Shown here in pieces: positions 34,428 through 42,888 of a DNA stretch of 64,000 bases (its first letter is position 1; each line of letters opens with the position of its first letter). The position numbers and the translations under genes were made by a program. The notes beneath the pieces were generated by a model. That model was not told where the DNA came from and did no database searches. It was given only the letters and a program-made list of their open reading frames with translations. This DNA comes from an uncultured Alistipes sp. (lineage in GTDB: Bacteria > Bacteroidota > Bacteroidia > Bacteroidales > Rikenellaceae): assembly GCF_949296715.1 (NCBI RefSeq), contig NZ_CASFQD010000015.1, positions 48,134 to 112,133 on the forward strand, given 5' to 3'.

Positions 34428-36272
34428 ATGAACGAAAACATGGTGCGGGAGTTGCAGGACGTCGTGATTCGCTTTTCGGGCGACTCGGGCGACGGCATGC
34501 AGCTCACGGGCACGCTCTTCTCCGACACTTCGGCGCTGCTGGGAAACGGCATCTCGACCTTCCCCGACTACCCCGCCGAAATCCGGGCCCCGCAGGGAAC
34601 CGTCGCGGGCGTCTCGGGATTCCAGGTCCATTTCGGCAACCGCCGCGAACTCAATCCCGGTGACTACTGCGATGTGCTGGTGGCCATGAACCCCGCGGCC
34701 CTGAAGGCCAACCGCAAATGGCTCAAGCCCGGCGCCACGGTGATCCTCGACGGGGACTCGCTCACCGAGGAGCACCTCAAGAAGGCCGGATTCGCCACGA
34801 CGGACCCCATTGCCGAGCTCAAGCTCGACGAGTACAACGTCGTCATCCCCGACATCACCACCATGACGCGCGAGGCGCTCAAGGAGACGGGACTCGACAA
34901 CCGGGCCATCGTCAAGTGCAAGAACATGTTTGCCCTGGGCATCTGCTTCTGGCTCTTCGAGCGTCCCGAGGACCACGCCTACAAGTACCTCGAAACGAAA
35001 TTCGCCAAAAAGAACCCCGCCATCGCCGCCGCCAACAAACTGGCGATCGACGCGGGATACAACTATGCGGCCAACACCCACCAGTTCGCCAACAACTACC
35101 GCGTGGCGCCGGCCAAGCTCGAAAAGGGCACCTACCGCTCCATCAGCGGCAACGTCGCCACGGCATGGGGTCTGTGCGCCGCCGCCGAGAAGGCCGGGCT
35201 GCCGCTCTTCTGCGGTTCGTACCCCATCACCCCGGCGACGGTCATCCTCGAGGAGCTGGCCAAGCGCAAGGACCTCGGCGTGAAGACCGTACAGGCCGAG
35301 GATGAAATCGCCGGCATCTGCACGGCCATCGGCGCCGCCTACGCCGGCAACTTCGCCGTGACGACCACCTCGGGACCGGGTCTTTCGCTCAAGAGCGAGG
35401 CGCTGGGCCTGGCCGTCATGACCGAGCTGCCGCTCGTCGTCGTCGACGTACAGCGCGGCGGCCCCTCGACGGGTCTGCCGACCAAGACCGAGCAGAGCGA
35501 CCTGCTGCAGGTCCTCTACGGCCGCAACGGTGAGTGCCCGGTGATCGTCGTGGCCGCCTCGTCGCCGAGCGACTGCTTCCACTACGCCTTCGAGGCGGGA
35601 CGTCTGGCCATGGAGCACATGACGCCCGTCGTGCTGCTCACCGACGGCTTCATCGCCAACGGCTCGGAGCCGTGGCGCATCCCCTCGATGAAGGACTACC
35701 CGACGATCTGCCCGCCGATCGTCGACGAGGCCCCCGAAGGCGGCTTCATGCCCTACGTGCGCAACGAGAAGCTCGTGCGCGGCTGGGCCTTCCCCGGCAA
35801 GACGGGCCTTGAGCACCGCGTGGGCGGTCTGGAGAAGGACAGCATCAAGGGTTCGATCTCACACGACCCTGCCAACCACCAGAAGATGGTCGACACGCGC
35901 GCCGCAAAGGTGGCCCGCGTCGCCGAGGACATTCCCGAGCAGACGGTCTGGGGCGACCCCGAAGGCGACCTGCTGGTTGTCGGCTGGGGCGGCACGCGCG
36001 GACATTTGCAGAATGCCGTCGACGAGCTGCGCCGCGAAGGCAAACGCGTCTCGCTCTGCCACTTCAACTACATCAACCCGCTGCCGCGCGGCGTGCGCGA
36101 GATCTTCGCCCGCTTCCGCCGCATCGTGGTCTGCGAATTGAACGAAGGGCAGTTCGCCTCCTACCTGCGCTCCTCGCTGCAGGAGTTCCGCTACGAACAG
36201 TACAACAAGTGCGAAGGCCAGCCCTTCACGGTGGTCGAGCTTCGCGACAAATTTGAATCCTTATTGAAATAA
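34428..36272 (+). CDS. korA: 2-oxoacid:ferredoxin oxidoreductase, fused gamma-alpha subunit
   Basis: A 614-aa protein. The N-terminal ~190 residues are the gamma domain (FSGDSGDGMQLTGTLFS, QVHFGNRRELNPGDYCDVLVAMNP). The rest is the alpha (pyrimidine-binding) domain with GSYPITPATVILEELA, TTSGPGLSLKSEALGLAVM and the CoA-region DVQRGGPSTGLPTKTEQSDLLQ. This is the KorA-type fusion that, with KorB, oxidises 2-oxoglutarate (or another 2-oxoacid) to acyl-CoA and reduced ferredoxin in anaerobes. MNENMVREL was chosen because the 25 codons upstream lie in promoter sequence. korB follows 4 bases later. Confidence 0.92.
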   Translation: MNENMVRELQDVVIRFSGDSGDGMQLTGTLFSDTSALLGNGISTFPDYPAEIRAPQGTVAGVSGFQVHFGNRRELNPGDYCDVLVAMNPAALKANRKWLKPGATVILDGDSLTEEHLKKAGFATTDPIAELKLDEYNVVIPDITTMTREALKETGLDNRAIVKCKNMFALGICFWLFERPEDHAYKYLETKFAKKNPAIAAANKLAIDAGYNYAANTHQFANNYRVAPAKLEKGTYRSISGNVATAWGLCAAAEKAGLPLFCGSYPITPATVILEELAKRKDLGVKTVQAEDEIAGICTAIGAAYAGNFAVTTTSGPGLSLKSEALGLAVMTELPLVVVDVQRGGPSTGLPTKTEQSDLLQVLYGRNGECPVIVVAASSPSDCFHYAFEAGRLAMEHMTPVVLLTDGFIANGSEPWRIPSMKDYPTICPPIVDEAPEGGFMPYVRNEKLVRGWAFPGKTGLEHRVGGLEKDSIKGSISHDPANHQKMVDTRAAKVARVAEDIPEQTVWGDPEGDLLVVGWGGTRGHLQNAVDELRREGKRVSLCHFNYINPLPRGVREIFARFRRIVVCELNEGQFASYLRSSLQEFRYEQYNKCEGQPFTVVELRDKFESLLK

Positions 36273-36276
36273 CGCC

Positions 36277-37308
36277 ATGGCAGACTTCAAATACACCCCT
36301 GCGGATTTCAAAAGCGACCAGGAGGTACGCTGGTGCCCCGGCTGCGGCGACCACGCCATCCTGAACGCCGTGCAGCGCGCACTGCCCGAGATCGCCGACC
36401 GCACGGACACGCCCCACAACCTCTTCACGTTCGTATCGGGCATCGGCTGTTCGTCGCGCTTCATCTACTACATGAAGACCTTTGGCTTCCACTCGATCCA
36501 CGGCCGCGCCAACGCCGTGGCGACGGGCGTCAAGGTGGCCAACCCGCGCCTCGCGGTGTGGGTGACGACCGGTGACGGCGACTCGCTGGCCATCGGCGGC
36601 AACCACTTCATCCACGCCATCCGCCGCAACGTCGACCTGAACGTCATCCTCTTCAACAACGAGATTTACGGTCTGACCAAGGGCCAGTACTCCCCCACCT
36701 CGAAGCTGGGCAAGATCACCAAGACCTCGCCCTACGGCACGGTCGAAAAGCCCTTCAACCCGGGCGAGCTGGTCATCGGCGCCAAGGGTACGTTCTTCGC
36801 CCGCACGGTCGACATGGAGGTCAACCTCTCGAAGGAGTGCCTCGTGGCCGCCGCGATGCACAAGGGCATGTCGGTGGTCGAAGCGTTGCAGAACTGCGTG
36901 ATCTTCAACGACAAGACCCATGCGGCATACGCCGGCGACAAGGCTACGCGCGCCGAGCACACGATCACGCTGCGCCACGGCGAGAAGATGCTCTTCGGCG
37001 CCAACAGGGAGAAGGGCCTCGTCTTCGAGAACATGAAACTCAAGGTCGTGACCGTCGGACAGGACGGCTACACGATCGACGACATCCTGACGCACGACGC
37101 ACACGAGCGCGACACGACGCTGCACGTGATGCTCGCCGCGATGAAGTACCCGGACTATCCGGTGGCGCTCGGCGTGATCCGCGCCGTGGAGGACGACGCC
37201 GTCTACGACCTGGCCGTCGAACGGCAGGTCGAGGAGGTGAAGGCCGCCAGCAAGATCCACTCGGTGGACGAGCTGCTCCACTCGGGCGAGACCTGGGAGG
37301 TCGAGTAA
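36277..37308 (+). CDS. korB: 2-oxoacid:ferredoxin oxidoreductase beta subunit
   Basis: A 343-aa thiamine-diphosphate-binding subunit. WCPGCGDHAILNAVQ carries the CxxC of the beta subunit, and GDGDSLAIGGNHFIHAIRRN with FNNEIYGLTKGQYSPTS is the Mg-ThDP motif. It partners KorA to form the catalytic core. A 2-oxoglutarate rather than pyruvate role is inferred from the two-gene fused form. A terminator lies about 150 bases downstream. Confidence 0.93.
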   Translation: MADFKYTPADFKSDQEVRWCPGCGDHAILNAVQRALPEIADRTDTPHNLFTFVSGIGCSSRFIYYMKTFGFHSIHGRANAVATGVKVANPRLAVWVTTGDGDSLAIGGNHFIHAIRRNVDLNVILFNNEIYGLTKGQYSPTSKLGKITKTSPYGTVEKPFNPGELVIGAKGTFFARTVDMEVNLSKECLVAAAMHKGMSVVEALQNCVIFNDKTHAAYAGDKATRAEHTITLRHGEKMLFGANREKGLVFENMKLKVVTVGQDGYTIDDILTHDAHERDTTLHVMLAAMKYPDYPVALGVIRAVEDDAVYDLAVERQVEEVKAASKIHSVDELLHSGETWEVE

Positions 37309-37457
37309 TCACCTGCTTGTTCCGCGGGTCCGCGGGTCGGCCGACATCCCGGCACGGCAGTTTACGCGCGGGCTGCGGCCACAAGGTTCGAGGGGCGAGG
37401 AGCCGGGAGCTGGGAGCTGGGCTAAAGTCATCCGCAGCCCCGAAGATACAGACACTG

Positions 37458-37499
37458 AAAACGACGAAACGGGCTTTTTCGGGTCCGTTTCGTCGTTTT
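37458..37499. terminator. Bidirectional terminator between korB and thioredoxin gene
   Basis: aaaacgacgaaacgg (37458-37472) pairs perfectly with ccgtttcgtcgtttt (37485-37499). A-rich and T-rich ends allow function in both directions between converging genes. Confidence 0.85.
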
Positions 37500-37528
37500 G
37501 TCTGCCGGGACGACGGCATCGGAAGGGG

Positions 37529-37987
37529 CTACTTCTTGAGCAGCACCTCGTCGATGATGCGGCGCATCTGTGAGATGTCCATGGCGCCGGTGGCGTGCTG
37601 CGGATCACCGCCGCGCGGGATGAAGAGGAAGGTCGGGATGCTCCGCACGCCGAACAGGGCCGCGAGCCGCTGCTCCTTGTCGACATCGACCTTGTAGATG
37701 CGCACGCGGCCTTCGTATTCGTCGGCCAGCGTCTCCATCACGGGCGCCATCATCTTGCAGGGTCCGCACCACGTGGCGTAAAAGTCGATCACCGCGGGCA
37801 GGTCGCCCTCATACTTCCATCGGGTGGGGTTCTTCTCGTAGTCGTAAATCAGTTTGCGGAACTCCGCCGCATTCAATTCCATCGCTTTCATAGTCGTTTC
37901 GTTTTTCGATCCGGAGCGGTTCTGCGCACAGGCCGTTACACCGAGCAGGGCGAAGAGCGCCGCGAATGCCGTTTTTATGTTTTTCAT
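37529..37987 (-). CDS. Thioredoxin family lipoprotein
   Basis: A 152-aa protein with a lipoprotein signal (LFALLGVTAC, Cys near residue 20) and one thioredoxin domain. VIDFYATWCGPCKMMAPVME holds the redox CGPC pair and RSIPTFLFIPRGG the cis-Pro loop. It probably reduces or isomerises disulfides in the periplasm or at the inner membrane surface. A second in-frame Met (MKAMELNAAEF, near residue 33) could give a cytoplasmic form, which is typical of some Bacteroides thioredoxins. The nearest upstream -7-like sequence (GATCTTTG) is imperfect. Confidence 0.9.
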   Translation of the reverse strand: MKNIKTAFAALFALLGVTACAQNRSGSKNETTMKAMELNAAEFRKLIYDYEKNPTRWKYEGDLPAVIDFYATWCGPCKMMAPVMETLADEYEGRVRIYKVDVDKEQRLAALFGVRSIPTFLFIPRGGDPQHATGAMDISQMRRIIDEVLLKK

Positions 37988-38120
37988 GTTTCGTTTTTGT
38001 TTTCAGTGCAAAGATCGGACATTTCCGTCGTCGGGGAAATGGACAAACCGCCGGAAAGGTTGGCGATTCTTCCCGCATGCGCATCCGTTGAAAAAAAATC
38101 GGCTAATTTTCGGCAGACGC

Positions 38121-38151
38121 TTGCAGGAATCAAAAAGATGACTTATATTTG
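38121..38151 (+). promoter_or_regulatory. Promoter of tRNA-Ala
   Basis: TTG at 38121-38123, a 20-base spacer, then TATATTTG at 38144-38151: a full match to the Bacteroidetes TTG-N19/21-TAnnTTTG pattern, ending 10 bases before the mature tRNA. Confidence 0.85.
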
Positions 38152-38161
38152 CACCCGCAAA

Positions 38162-38235
<74 letters not shown>

Positions 38236-38238
38236 CTC

Positions 38239-38281
38239 AAACGCTCGCAATCTGTTGGATATCAACAAGTTGCGAGCGTTT
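38239..38281 (+). terminator. Terminator of tRNA-Ala
   Basis: aaacgctcgcaa (38239-38250) pairs with ttgcgagcgttt (38270-38281), with a nested TGTTG/CAACA stem inside. TTTT closes the 3' arm. Confidence 0.8.
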
Positions 38282-38399
38282 TCACATAAACGGGCGGGAC
38301 AGAAACGGGACAGGACATTTTCACCGAATCGCCTTCTTATAGTCTGATATCAATATTTCTACATTTTTGTCCGGATTCCGTGCACGAAAATGTAAAAAA

Positions 38400-38576
38400 A
38401 TGTCGCTTGTCAGAACCGCGCGAAGCAAAGCGCTCGACGAAATTCTCTCGTACACCTATCCACGGCTGCATACCGGCTCCTGCTGGTATATCAGTTTCTA
38501 CGCCTTCGACCCGGCAAGGGGCGAAATGCGACGCAAGCGCATCAAGATCAATCCGGCCGGCAGGACGGTATTGTAG
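38400..38576 (+). pseudogene. Truncated tyrosine integrase, N-terminal fragment
   Basis: Only 58 residues remain. TGSCWYISFYAFDPARGEMRR with RKRIKIN matches the N-terminal beta region of many Bacteroidetes phage/ICE integrases, which continue for about 350 more residues. The frame stops at NPAGRTVL, after which AT-rich sequence begins. It lies about 165 bases after the tRNA-Ala gene, a usual integration site. The sequence cgggacagaaacgggacagg (38298-38317) between them contains a direct repeat of CGGGACAG, perhaps part of an old attachment site. Confidence 0.65.
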
Positions 38577-38616
38577 CATCAATTTCACAAATAATAGAAA
38601 AATATCCATTAATATA

Positions 38617-38648
38617 TTTTGCAAACAATAGAAAAATATCTATCTTTG
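38617..38648 (+). promoter_or_regulatory. Promoter of the hicAB locus
   Basis: TTTTG at 38617-38621, 19 bases, then TATCTTTG at 38641-38648. The short repeat AATAGAAAAATATC occurs twice just upstream (38592-38605 and 38627-38640). Confidence 0.7.
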
Positions 38649-38669
38649 CACTGTCAAACAAGTACTGGA

Positions 38670-38849
38670 ATAGAATCGGGCGAATTGCAAAAGCTAATCC
38701 TCGCAAACGGATGGCGAATCGTCCGACAAAGCGGAAGCCACGTGATCCATGAGAAAAGACGGAGACAGGTCCCTGACTGCGTTTCACGGAGGCAAAGAAG
38801 AGGATATACCGGGCTTGAAAAAATCAAACGGGAAATGGGGCTGAAATAG
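38670..38849 (+). pseudogene. Degenerate hicA toxin gene
   Basis: The reading frame ESGELQKLILANGWRIVRQS then GSHVIHEK, and the ending TGLEKIKREMGLK, match HicA mRNA interferases, with the catalytic His in GSH. Two faults are visible. The place where ATG is expected reads ATA (38670-38672), with no good alternative start. The middle segment (VPDCVSRRQRRGY) is foreign to the family, while the next frame over the same bases reads AFHGGKEE, which is the normal HicA motif. This points to a pair of compensating indels. The gene is probably inactive. It has its own promoter and precedes hicB. Confidence 0.6.
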
Positions 38850-38918
38850 GTCCTTCCGTAAAAACAAAATAGGAGGGGTACCGGTTGCCTTTTCCCATAT
38901 AAGGATAGTATAAGAAGC

Positions 38919-39329
38919 ATGGCAATAAGAAAGATTGAAGCTGTTATTGAAAAGAACAGCGACGGCGGATTCAGCGCCCGTTGTACCGACGAGATGTTTT
39001 CCGGCATGGGCGATACAGCTGAAGCAGCCAAAGAGGATATGAAACAATCCATCCGCCACTTTGTCGAATCAAGCCGCAAGGACGGGTATCAATACCCGGC
39101 ATGGCTCGACGGGGAATACGAGATCGTGTATAGGTTCGACACCCAATCGCTGCTCCAGTATTACGCCGGGATCATCACCCCGGCCGCTTTGGGGCGCTTG
39201 TCCGGAATCAATCCCAAACAACTCTGGAGCTATGCCCACGGGAAATCCAAGCCGCGGGGAGCCCAGGTGAAACGAATCGAAAAGGCCCTGCATAAACTGG
39301 GAGCCGAACTATCATCCATCTCTTTGTAG
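38919..39329 (+). CDS. hicB: HicB family antitoxin
   Basis: A 136-aa protein with the HicB RNase H-like N-terminal fold (RKIEAVIEKNSDGGFSARCT and MGDTAEAAKEDMKQSIRHFV) and a C-terminal helix-turn-helix (ITPAALGRLSGINPKQLWSY, about residues 88-107) for operator binding. It should bind HicA and repress the operon. An AGGAGGGG sequence lies about 45 bases before the start, too far to be its ribosome site. The frame is intact, unlike its toxin partner. Confidence 0.88.
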   Translation: MAIRKIEAVIEKNSDGGFSARCTDEMFSGMGDTAEAAKEDMKQSIRHFVESSRKDGYQYPAWLDGEYEIVYRFDTQSLLQYYAGIITPAALGRLSGINPKQLWSYAHGKSKPRGAQVKRIEKALHKLGAELSSISL

Positions 39330-39362
39330 TATTTGTTTGACAGCTTTTCTATAAAGAGAGCG

Positions 39363-39386
39363 CCCCGGCCTTTCGGTCGGGGTTTT
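39363..39386 (+). terminator. Terminator after hicB
   Basis: ccccggcc/ggtcgggg stem (one G-U pair) with a TTTC loop and TTTT tail, 33 bases after the hicB stop. Confidence 0.75.
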
Positions 39387-39521
39387 CCATGTCGGGACCC
39401 CATGCAGGAATGACGACAAGTCCTCCGGACCCGCCGTTTTACCGACACTCCGATGTGAATCCCGCCCGGCCGTATCCGGAACAAAAAATCCGCGCACGCC
39501 CCGCACAACCGATATTTTTTA

Positions 39522-39529
39522 TACCTTTG
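39522..39529 (+). promoter_or_regulatory. -7 box for the broken AraC gene
   Basis: TACCTTTG in the context TTTTTTATACCTTTGTATAC, 30 bases before the start codon. Confidence 0.65.
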
Positions 39530-39559
39530 TATACGGCAAACAAATCGGAGTCGGGCGCC

Positions 39560-40761
39560 ATGAACCATTTAATGTACAGCTACTCATTATGTATCGCACT
39601 GCCGTTGATGTTATTTTTCGGTTTTTACTTCCTGTTCGCCAGGACACCCGACAAAGCCATCTTCGATAACTATCTGCGGTCCCGGCGGATCATGGGAGCA
39701 GCCATGCTGCTGCTTGCCGCCAACTATTCGGCCCATTTCTTCTTCGAAATCAGGTTTCAGAACGTCAATGCCGCCATATTGATCAACCTGACCACCTATT
39801 TTCTGTGCTACTGGCTCTTCAGTTCGGCCCTCATCTCGCTGCTCGACCGGTTCTACATCACCCCGCGCCGCACGTGGACGCACATCGGCCAATGGGCCCT
39901 CTTTTCCATCCTGTCCGCCATCGTACTGCTGCTGCTGCCGGAAGGGACGATCCAGAGAATCGGGATGTTCGCAATGGCCCTGTGGCTGGTCGTCTACGGG
40001 CTTGTCCTGGCACGCAGGCTGCTGCGGGCCTACCACCGCGCCGTCAGGCTCTTCGACAACACGCATTCGGACGACATCGGAGCCTATATCCGGTGGTTGT
40101 CCGTCTTCACCTACTGGGCGCTCATATTCGGTGTCGGCTGCGGCTTGCTGACATTCCTGCCCGACAGCTGCATCTTCATCTGGATTCTCTCCTCCGTTCC
40201 GTTCTATATCTACCTGTTCCACTGCTATCAGAACTACCTGCTCTTCTACGAGCAGGTGGAAAACGCAATGGAGACCGAAATCTCCTCCGAAGCGGAGTTC
40301 CTCGACGACGCACCCGAAGAGCCGAAGGAGCCGGCAGCGCCGTCGTGCTACGCCGAAATCGCCGGCAAGATCAGGGAGTGGATCCGCACGGACGCTATCT
40401 GCATCCGGGGCTGACGATAAAGGACCTTTCGGAGATTCTGCACACGAACCGCACCTATCTTTCGGGATACATCAAAACGGCATACGGGCTTTCGTTCCGC
40501 GACTGGATCACCGGGCTTCGCATGGAGTATGCGAAGCAGCGGCTGCTCGGGGCGCAGCAGCAGACCATCGCCGAGATTTCGGAGAATTCGGGATTCATGT
40601 CTCCGAGCCATTTCATGCGGATATTCAAGGAAAAGGAGGGGTGTTCGCCTGCAAAATGGCGGAAAGCACAGGCTGAAAAAAGTGTCCAAACGACAAAAAT
40701 ATGCCCAAACGACAAAATAAAAACGCCCCAAACAACAAAATTGTGCGATCCCGACAAATAG
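39560..40761 (+). pseudogene. Membrane-anchored AraC family regulator, frameshifted
   Basis: The first frame (39560-40414) encodes MNHLMYSYSLCIALPLMLFF and about six further hydrophobic helices, then stops at IRTDAICIRG. The AraC domain continues one frame back: GRYLHPGLTIKDLSEILHTN, GLSFRDWITGLRMEYAKQRL and ISENSGFMSPSHFMRIFKEK, to 40761. Loss of one base near 40385-40400 explains this. The design matches the intact regulator at 2.9-4.2 kb. It lies directly upstream of the fimbrial operon and may have controlled it. The C-terminal tail is repetitive (QTTKICPNDK, PQTTKLCDPDK). A sequencing error remains possible. Confidence 0.8.
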
Positions 40762-40798
40762 CACAGTTTTTGTAATAAAATATAGCGAATATCTCGAT

Positions 40799-40806
40799 TA
40801 TTTTTG
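40799..40806 (+). promoter_or_regulatory. -7 box for the fimbrial operon
   Basis: TATTTTTG. Transcription from it would start around 40810-40813, inside the left arm of the inverted repeat at 40809-40858. Confidence 0.5.
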
Positions 40807-40808
40807 CT

Positions 40809-40858
40809 TATTTTATCTGTTCGGAATCCGGAATGGAATACCAAAAACAGATAAAATA
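40809..40858 (+). promoter_or_regulatory. 13-bp inverted repeat ending on the start codon
   Basis: TATTTTATCTGTT (40809-40821) is perfectly complementary to AACAGATAAAATA (40846-40858), whose last A is the first base of the ATG of the DUF3575 gene. The 24-base loop contains the repeated element CGGAAT. As RNA the hairpin would hide the start region; as DNA it could be an operator. Confidence 0.75.
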
Positions 40859-41913
40859 TGGGCAAACGAATCTTTCTTTTCATCTGTCTGCTGGGGCTGA
40901 CGACAACGTCTCTTCCGGCCTCGGCACAGCCAAAATCCGACACCACCTACCTGTTCCGCTTCGTACCGGGGGATGACATGTTCTATGTACCCTGGAACGG
41001 AAACGACGAGGAGCTGGAGCGCCTGCTTGACTGCGTGGCGCGATACCGCGACCCCATTCTGAACGGAGACATACCCGTGGAGGTCGTCGGCTGCAGCCGT
41101 TCGGCCGCCGACCCATCCGGGGACCTCGCCATAGCGAAAATCCGCGCCAACCGCGTCAAGACGGAGCTGATCCTGCGCGGAGGGCTTACCGAAGCATGCT
41201 TCAGGACGAAGAACCGCACGACGGGCGGGAACTGCGTGACGGTGCGCATCGTCATCCCGGCCAAGCCCGCCGCCGAACCGGCCCCGACACCGGCTCCTGC
41301 ACCCGAGCCGGCCGCGAAGCCCGCGGAGGAGACATCCGCCGCGCCGGCGCCGCAGCCTGCCGGGACCTCCGGGACCGAGGCCCTTGCGCCCGTGCTGGAG
41401 GAGCCTGACGACACGCCGGCAGCCGCAGCGGCGGGGCCGCGCACGACGGGGCTCTCCGTGCGCACGAACCTGCTGCGGTGGGTGACGCTCACGCCCGACC
41501 TGGGTATCGAGTACCGCATCGCGGAGCGCTGGAGCGTGCAGGTGAACGGCAGCTGGACGTCGCTGACGTGGCGTGACAAGGAGCGCCGTTATGCACTGTG
41601 GGAGGTGGCACCCGAAGCCCGACATTATATAGGTGCGCAGAAGCGCGGCTACGTGGGCGCGATGTTCAAGGTCGGACAGTTCAACTACAAGCTCTCCGAC
41701 ACGGGCCGCCAGGGCAATCTCGTGGGCGGCGGCGTGACGGGCGGTTACGTCCTGCCGTTGAGCAAGTCCGTATCGCTCGATTTCACGGTAGGTCTGGGCT
41801 GCCTGCATGCCGACTACGACAAATACGTGGTCATCGACGGTGTCCGGGTACGCCGCGGCGCCGCGACGACGAACTGGTGGGGACCCGTGAATGCGGGCGT
41901 AAGTCTTGTGTGA
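40858..41913 (+). CDS. DUF3575 domain-containing fimbrial-locus protein
   Basis: A 351-aa secreted protein with a signal peptide ending SLPASA near residue 23. The N-terminal ~130 residues resemble an OmpA-like/peptidoglycan-associated fold (IAKIRANRVKTELILRGGL). A Pro/Ala-rich linker follows (APTPAPAPEPAAKPAEE), then a DUF3575 outer-membrane beta-barrel (GLSVRTNLLRWVTLTPDLGI to WGPVNAGVSL). DUF3575 genes commonly begin FimA/Mfa1-type pilus loci in Bacteroidales. It is first in the operon; the next gene starts 24 bases later. Confidence 0.83.
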   Translation: MGKRIFLFICLLGLTTTSLPASAQPKSDTTYLFRFVPGDDMFYVPWNGNDEELERLLDCVARYRDPILNGDIPVEVVGCSRSAADPSGDLAIAKIRANRVKTELILRGGLTEACFRTKNRTTGGNCVTVRIVIPAKPAAEPAPTPAPAPEPAAKPAEETSAAPAPQPAGTSGTEALAPVLEEPDDTPAAAAAGPRTTGLSVRTNLLRWVTLTPDLGIEYRIAERWSVQVNGSWTSLTWRDKERRYALWEVAPEARHYIGAQKRGYVGAMFKVGQFNYKLSDTGRQGNLVGGGVTGGYVLPLSKSVSLDFTVGLGCLHADYDKYVVIDGVRVRRGAATTNWWGPVNAGVSLV

Positions 41914-41937
41914 AACCTGTTTTAACGTTAGAAGATT

Positions 41938-42831
41938 ATGAAAAACATGCGATTCATACCGATTTCAACCGTTGCCGCAGCGGTCGTGCTGCTGGCAACC
42001 TCCTGCGTGAAGAACACGCTCTACAACACGCCGCACCCCAACCACGGGAAGATTGCGGTCACGGTCGACTGGAGCGGCCGCGGCGCGGGTCTCGACCTGC
42101 CGGCGCTGTGGATGGTGTCGCTGGGCGACTATACGGGTACGGAGCGCTCGGCCACGCACGCTCCCGAGCAGCTTTTCACGCCGGGAGAGTATACGCTTGC
42201 GGCGTGGAACCCCATGGAGAAGATCGCCGTCGCCGGCACCACGGCCACCGTCGCGACGGTTCCGGGCAACGGGTCTGCTGCGAGGTCGTTCATCGAGCCG
42301 CGGCCGGTGTGGTTCTTCACCAGCGTGCAGCAGGTGCAGATCGAGAAGGACAAGGACCACACCTTCACGGCCGTGATGCGGCAGCAGACGCGTGAGCTGA
42401 CCCTCGTCGTCGAGCCTGTGGGCGACGCCGCCGACCGCATTACGGAGATTGTCGCCTGCCTGACGGGGGCGGCCGGGACGCTGGACTTCGCCACCGACAC
42501 CCACGGCACCCCTTCGAACGTGGCGCTCGACTTCACGAAGATCACCTCCGGCGACGATGCCGGCAAGTGGACGGCCACGGTGCGGCTGCTGGGTGTGGCC
42601 GGGACGTCACAGCAGCTGCAGGGCGAAGTCCGCTATGCGGAGGGCAACCCGCTTCCCACGACGCTGACGAGCGACCTGACGGCGGCACTCAAGGAGTTCA
42701 ACGCGAAGAAGACCGAGCCGCTGACGCTGGGCGGCACGCTTGTGGAGACGCCCGAAGAGGCGGAGTTCCCGGGCGCCGAAATCAACGGCTGGGAAGAGAT
42801 CGAGAGCGGAGAAGTAAATGCCGAGATGTAA
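41938..42831 (+). CDS. FimB/Mfa2 family fimbrial subunit (DUF5119-like)
   Basis: A 297-aa lipoprotein (VVLLATSCVKNTLYN, lipid Cys near residue 23). HGKIAVTVDWSGRG, LDLPALWMVSLGDYTG and the late segment DAADRITEIVACLTGAAGTL fit the Mfa2/FimB anchor and length-control subunits of type V pili. The domain arrangement (two beta sandwiches) is inferred from family knowledge. It probably anchors the pilus to the outer membrane. It sits between DUF3575 and a fimbrillin gene. DUF5119 is an alternative family name. Confidence 0.78.
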   Translation: MKNMRFIPISTVAAAVVLLATSCVKNTLYNTPHPNHGKIAVTVDWSGRGAGLDLPALWMVSLGDYTGTERSATHAPEQLFTPGEYTLAAWNPMEKIAVAGTTATVATVPGNGSAARSFIEPRPVWFFTSVQQVQIEKDKDHTFTAVMRQQTRELTLVVEPVGDAADRITEIVACLTGAAGTLDFATDTHGTPSNVALDFTKITSGDDAGKWTATVRLLGVAGTSQQLQGEVRYAEGNPLPTTLTSDLTAALKEFNAKKTEPLTLGGTLVETPEEAEFPGAEINGWEEIESGEVNAEM

Positions 42832-42888
42832 ATGCCGGGATGTAAACGGCGATAGAACCGATAAATAAACAATTAAAGCATAGATACC

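Noticed and set aside
36226..37281. A 351-codon frame opposite korB.
   Set aside because: Shadow of the korB gene, rich in His, Arg and Val, with no protein family features.
38619..38849. A functional hicA using the TTG at 38619 as start.
   Set aside because: That TTG lies upstream of the -7 box and would add residues unlike any HicA N-terminus.
40809..40858. An invertible promoter of the kind that controls Bacteroides surface genes.
   Set aside because: The arms are only 24 bases apart and no promoter lies between them; no adjacent invertase gene is present.
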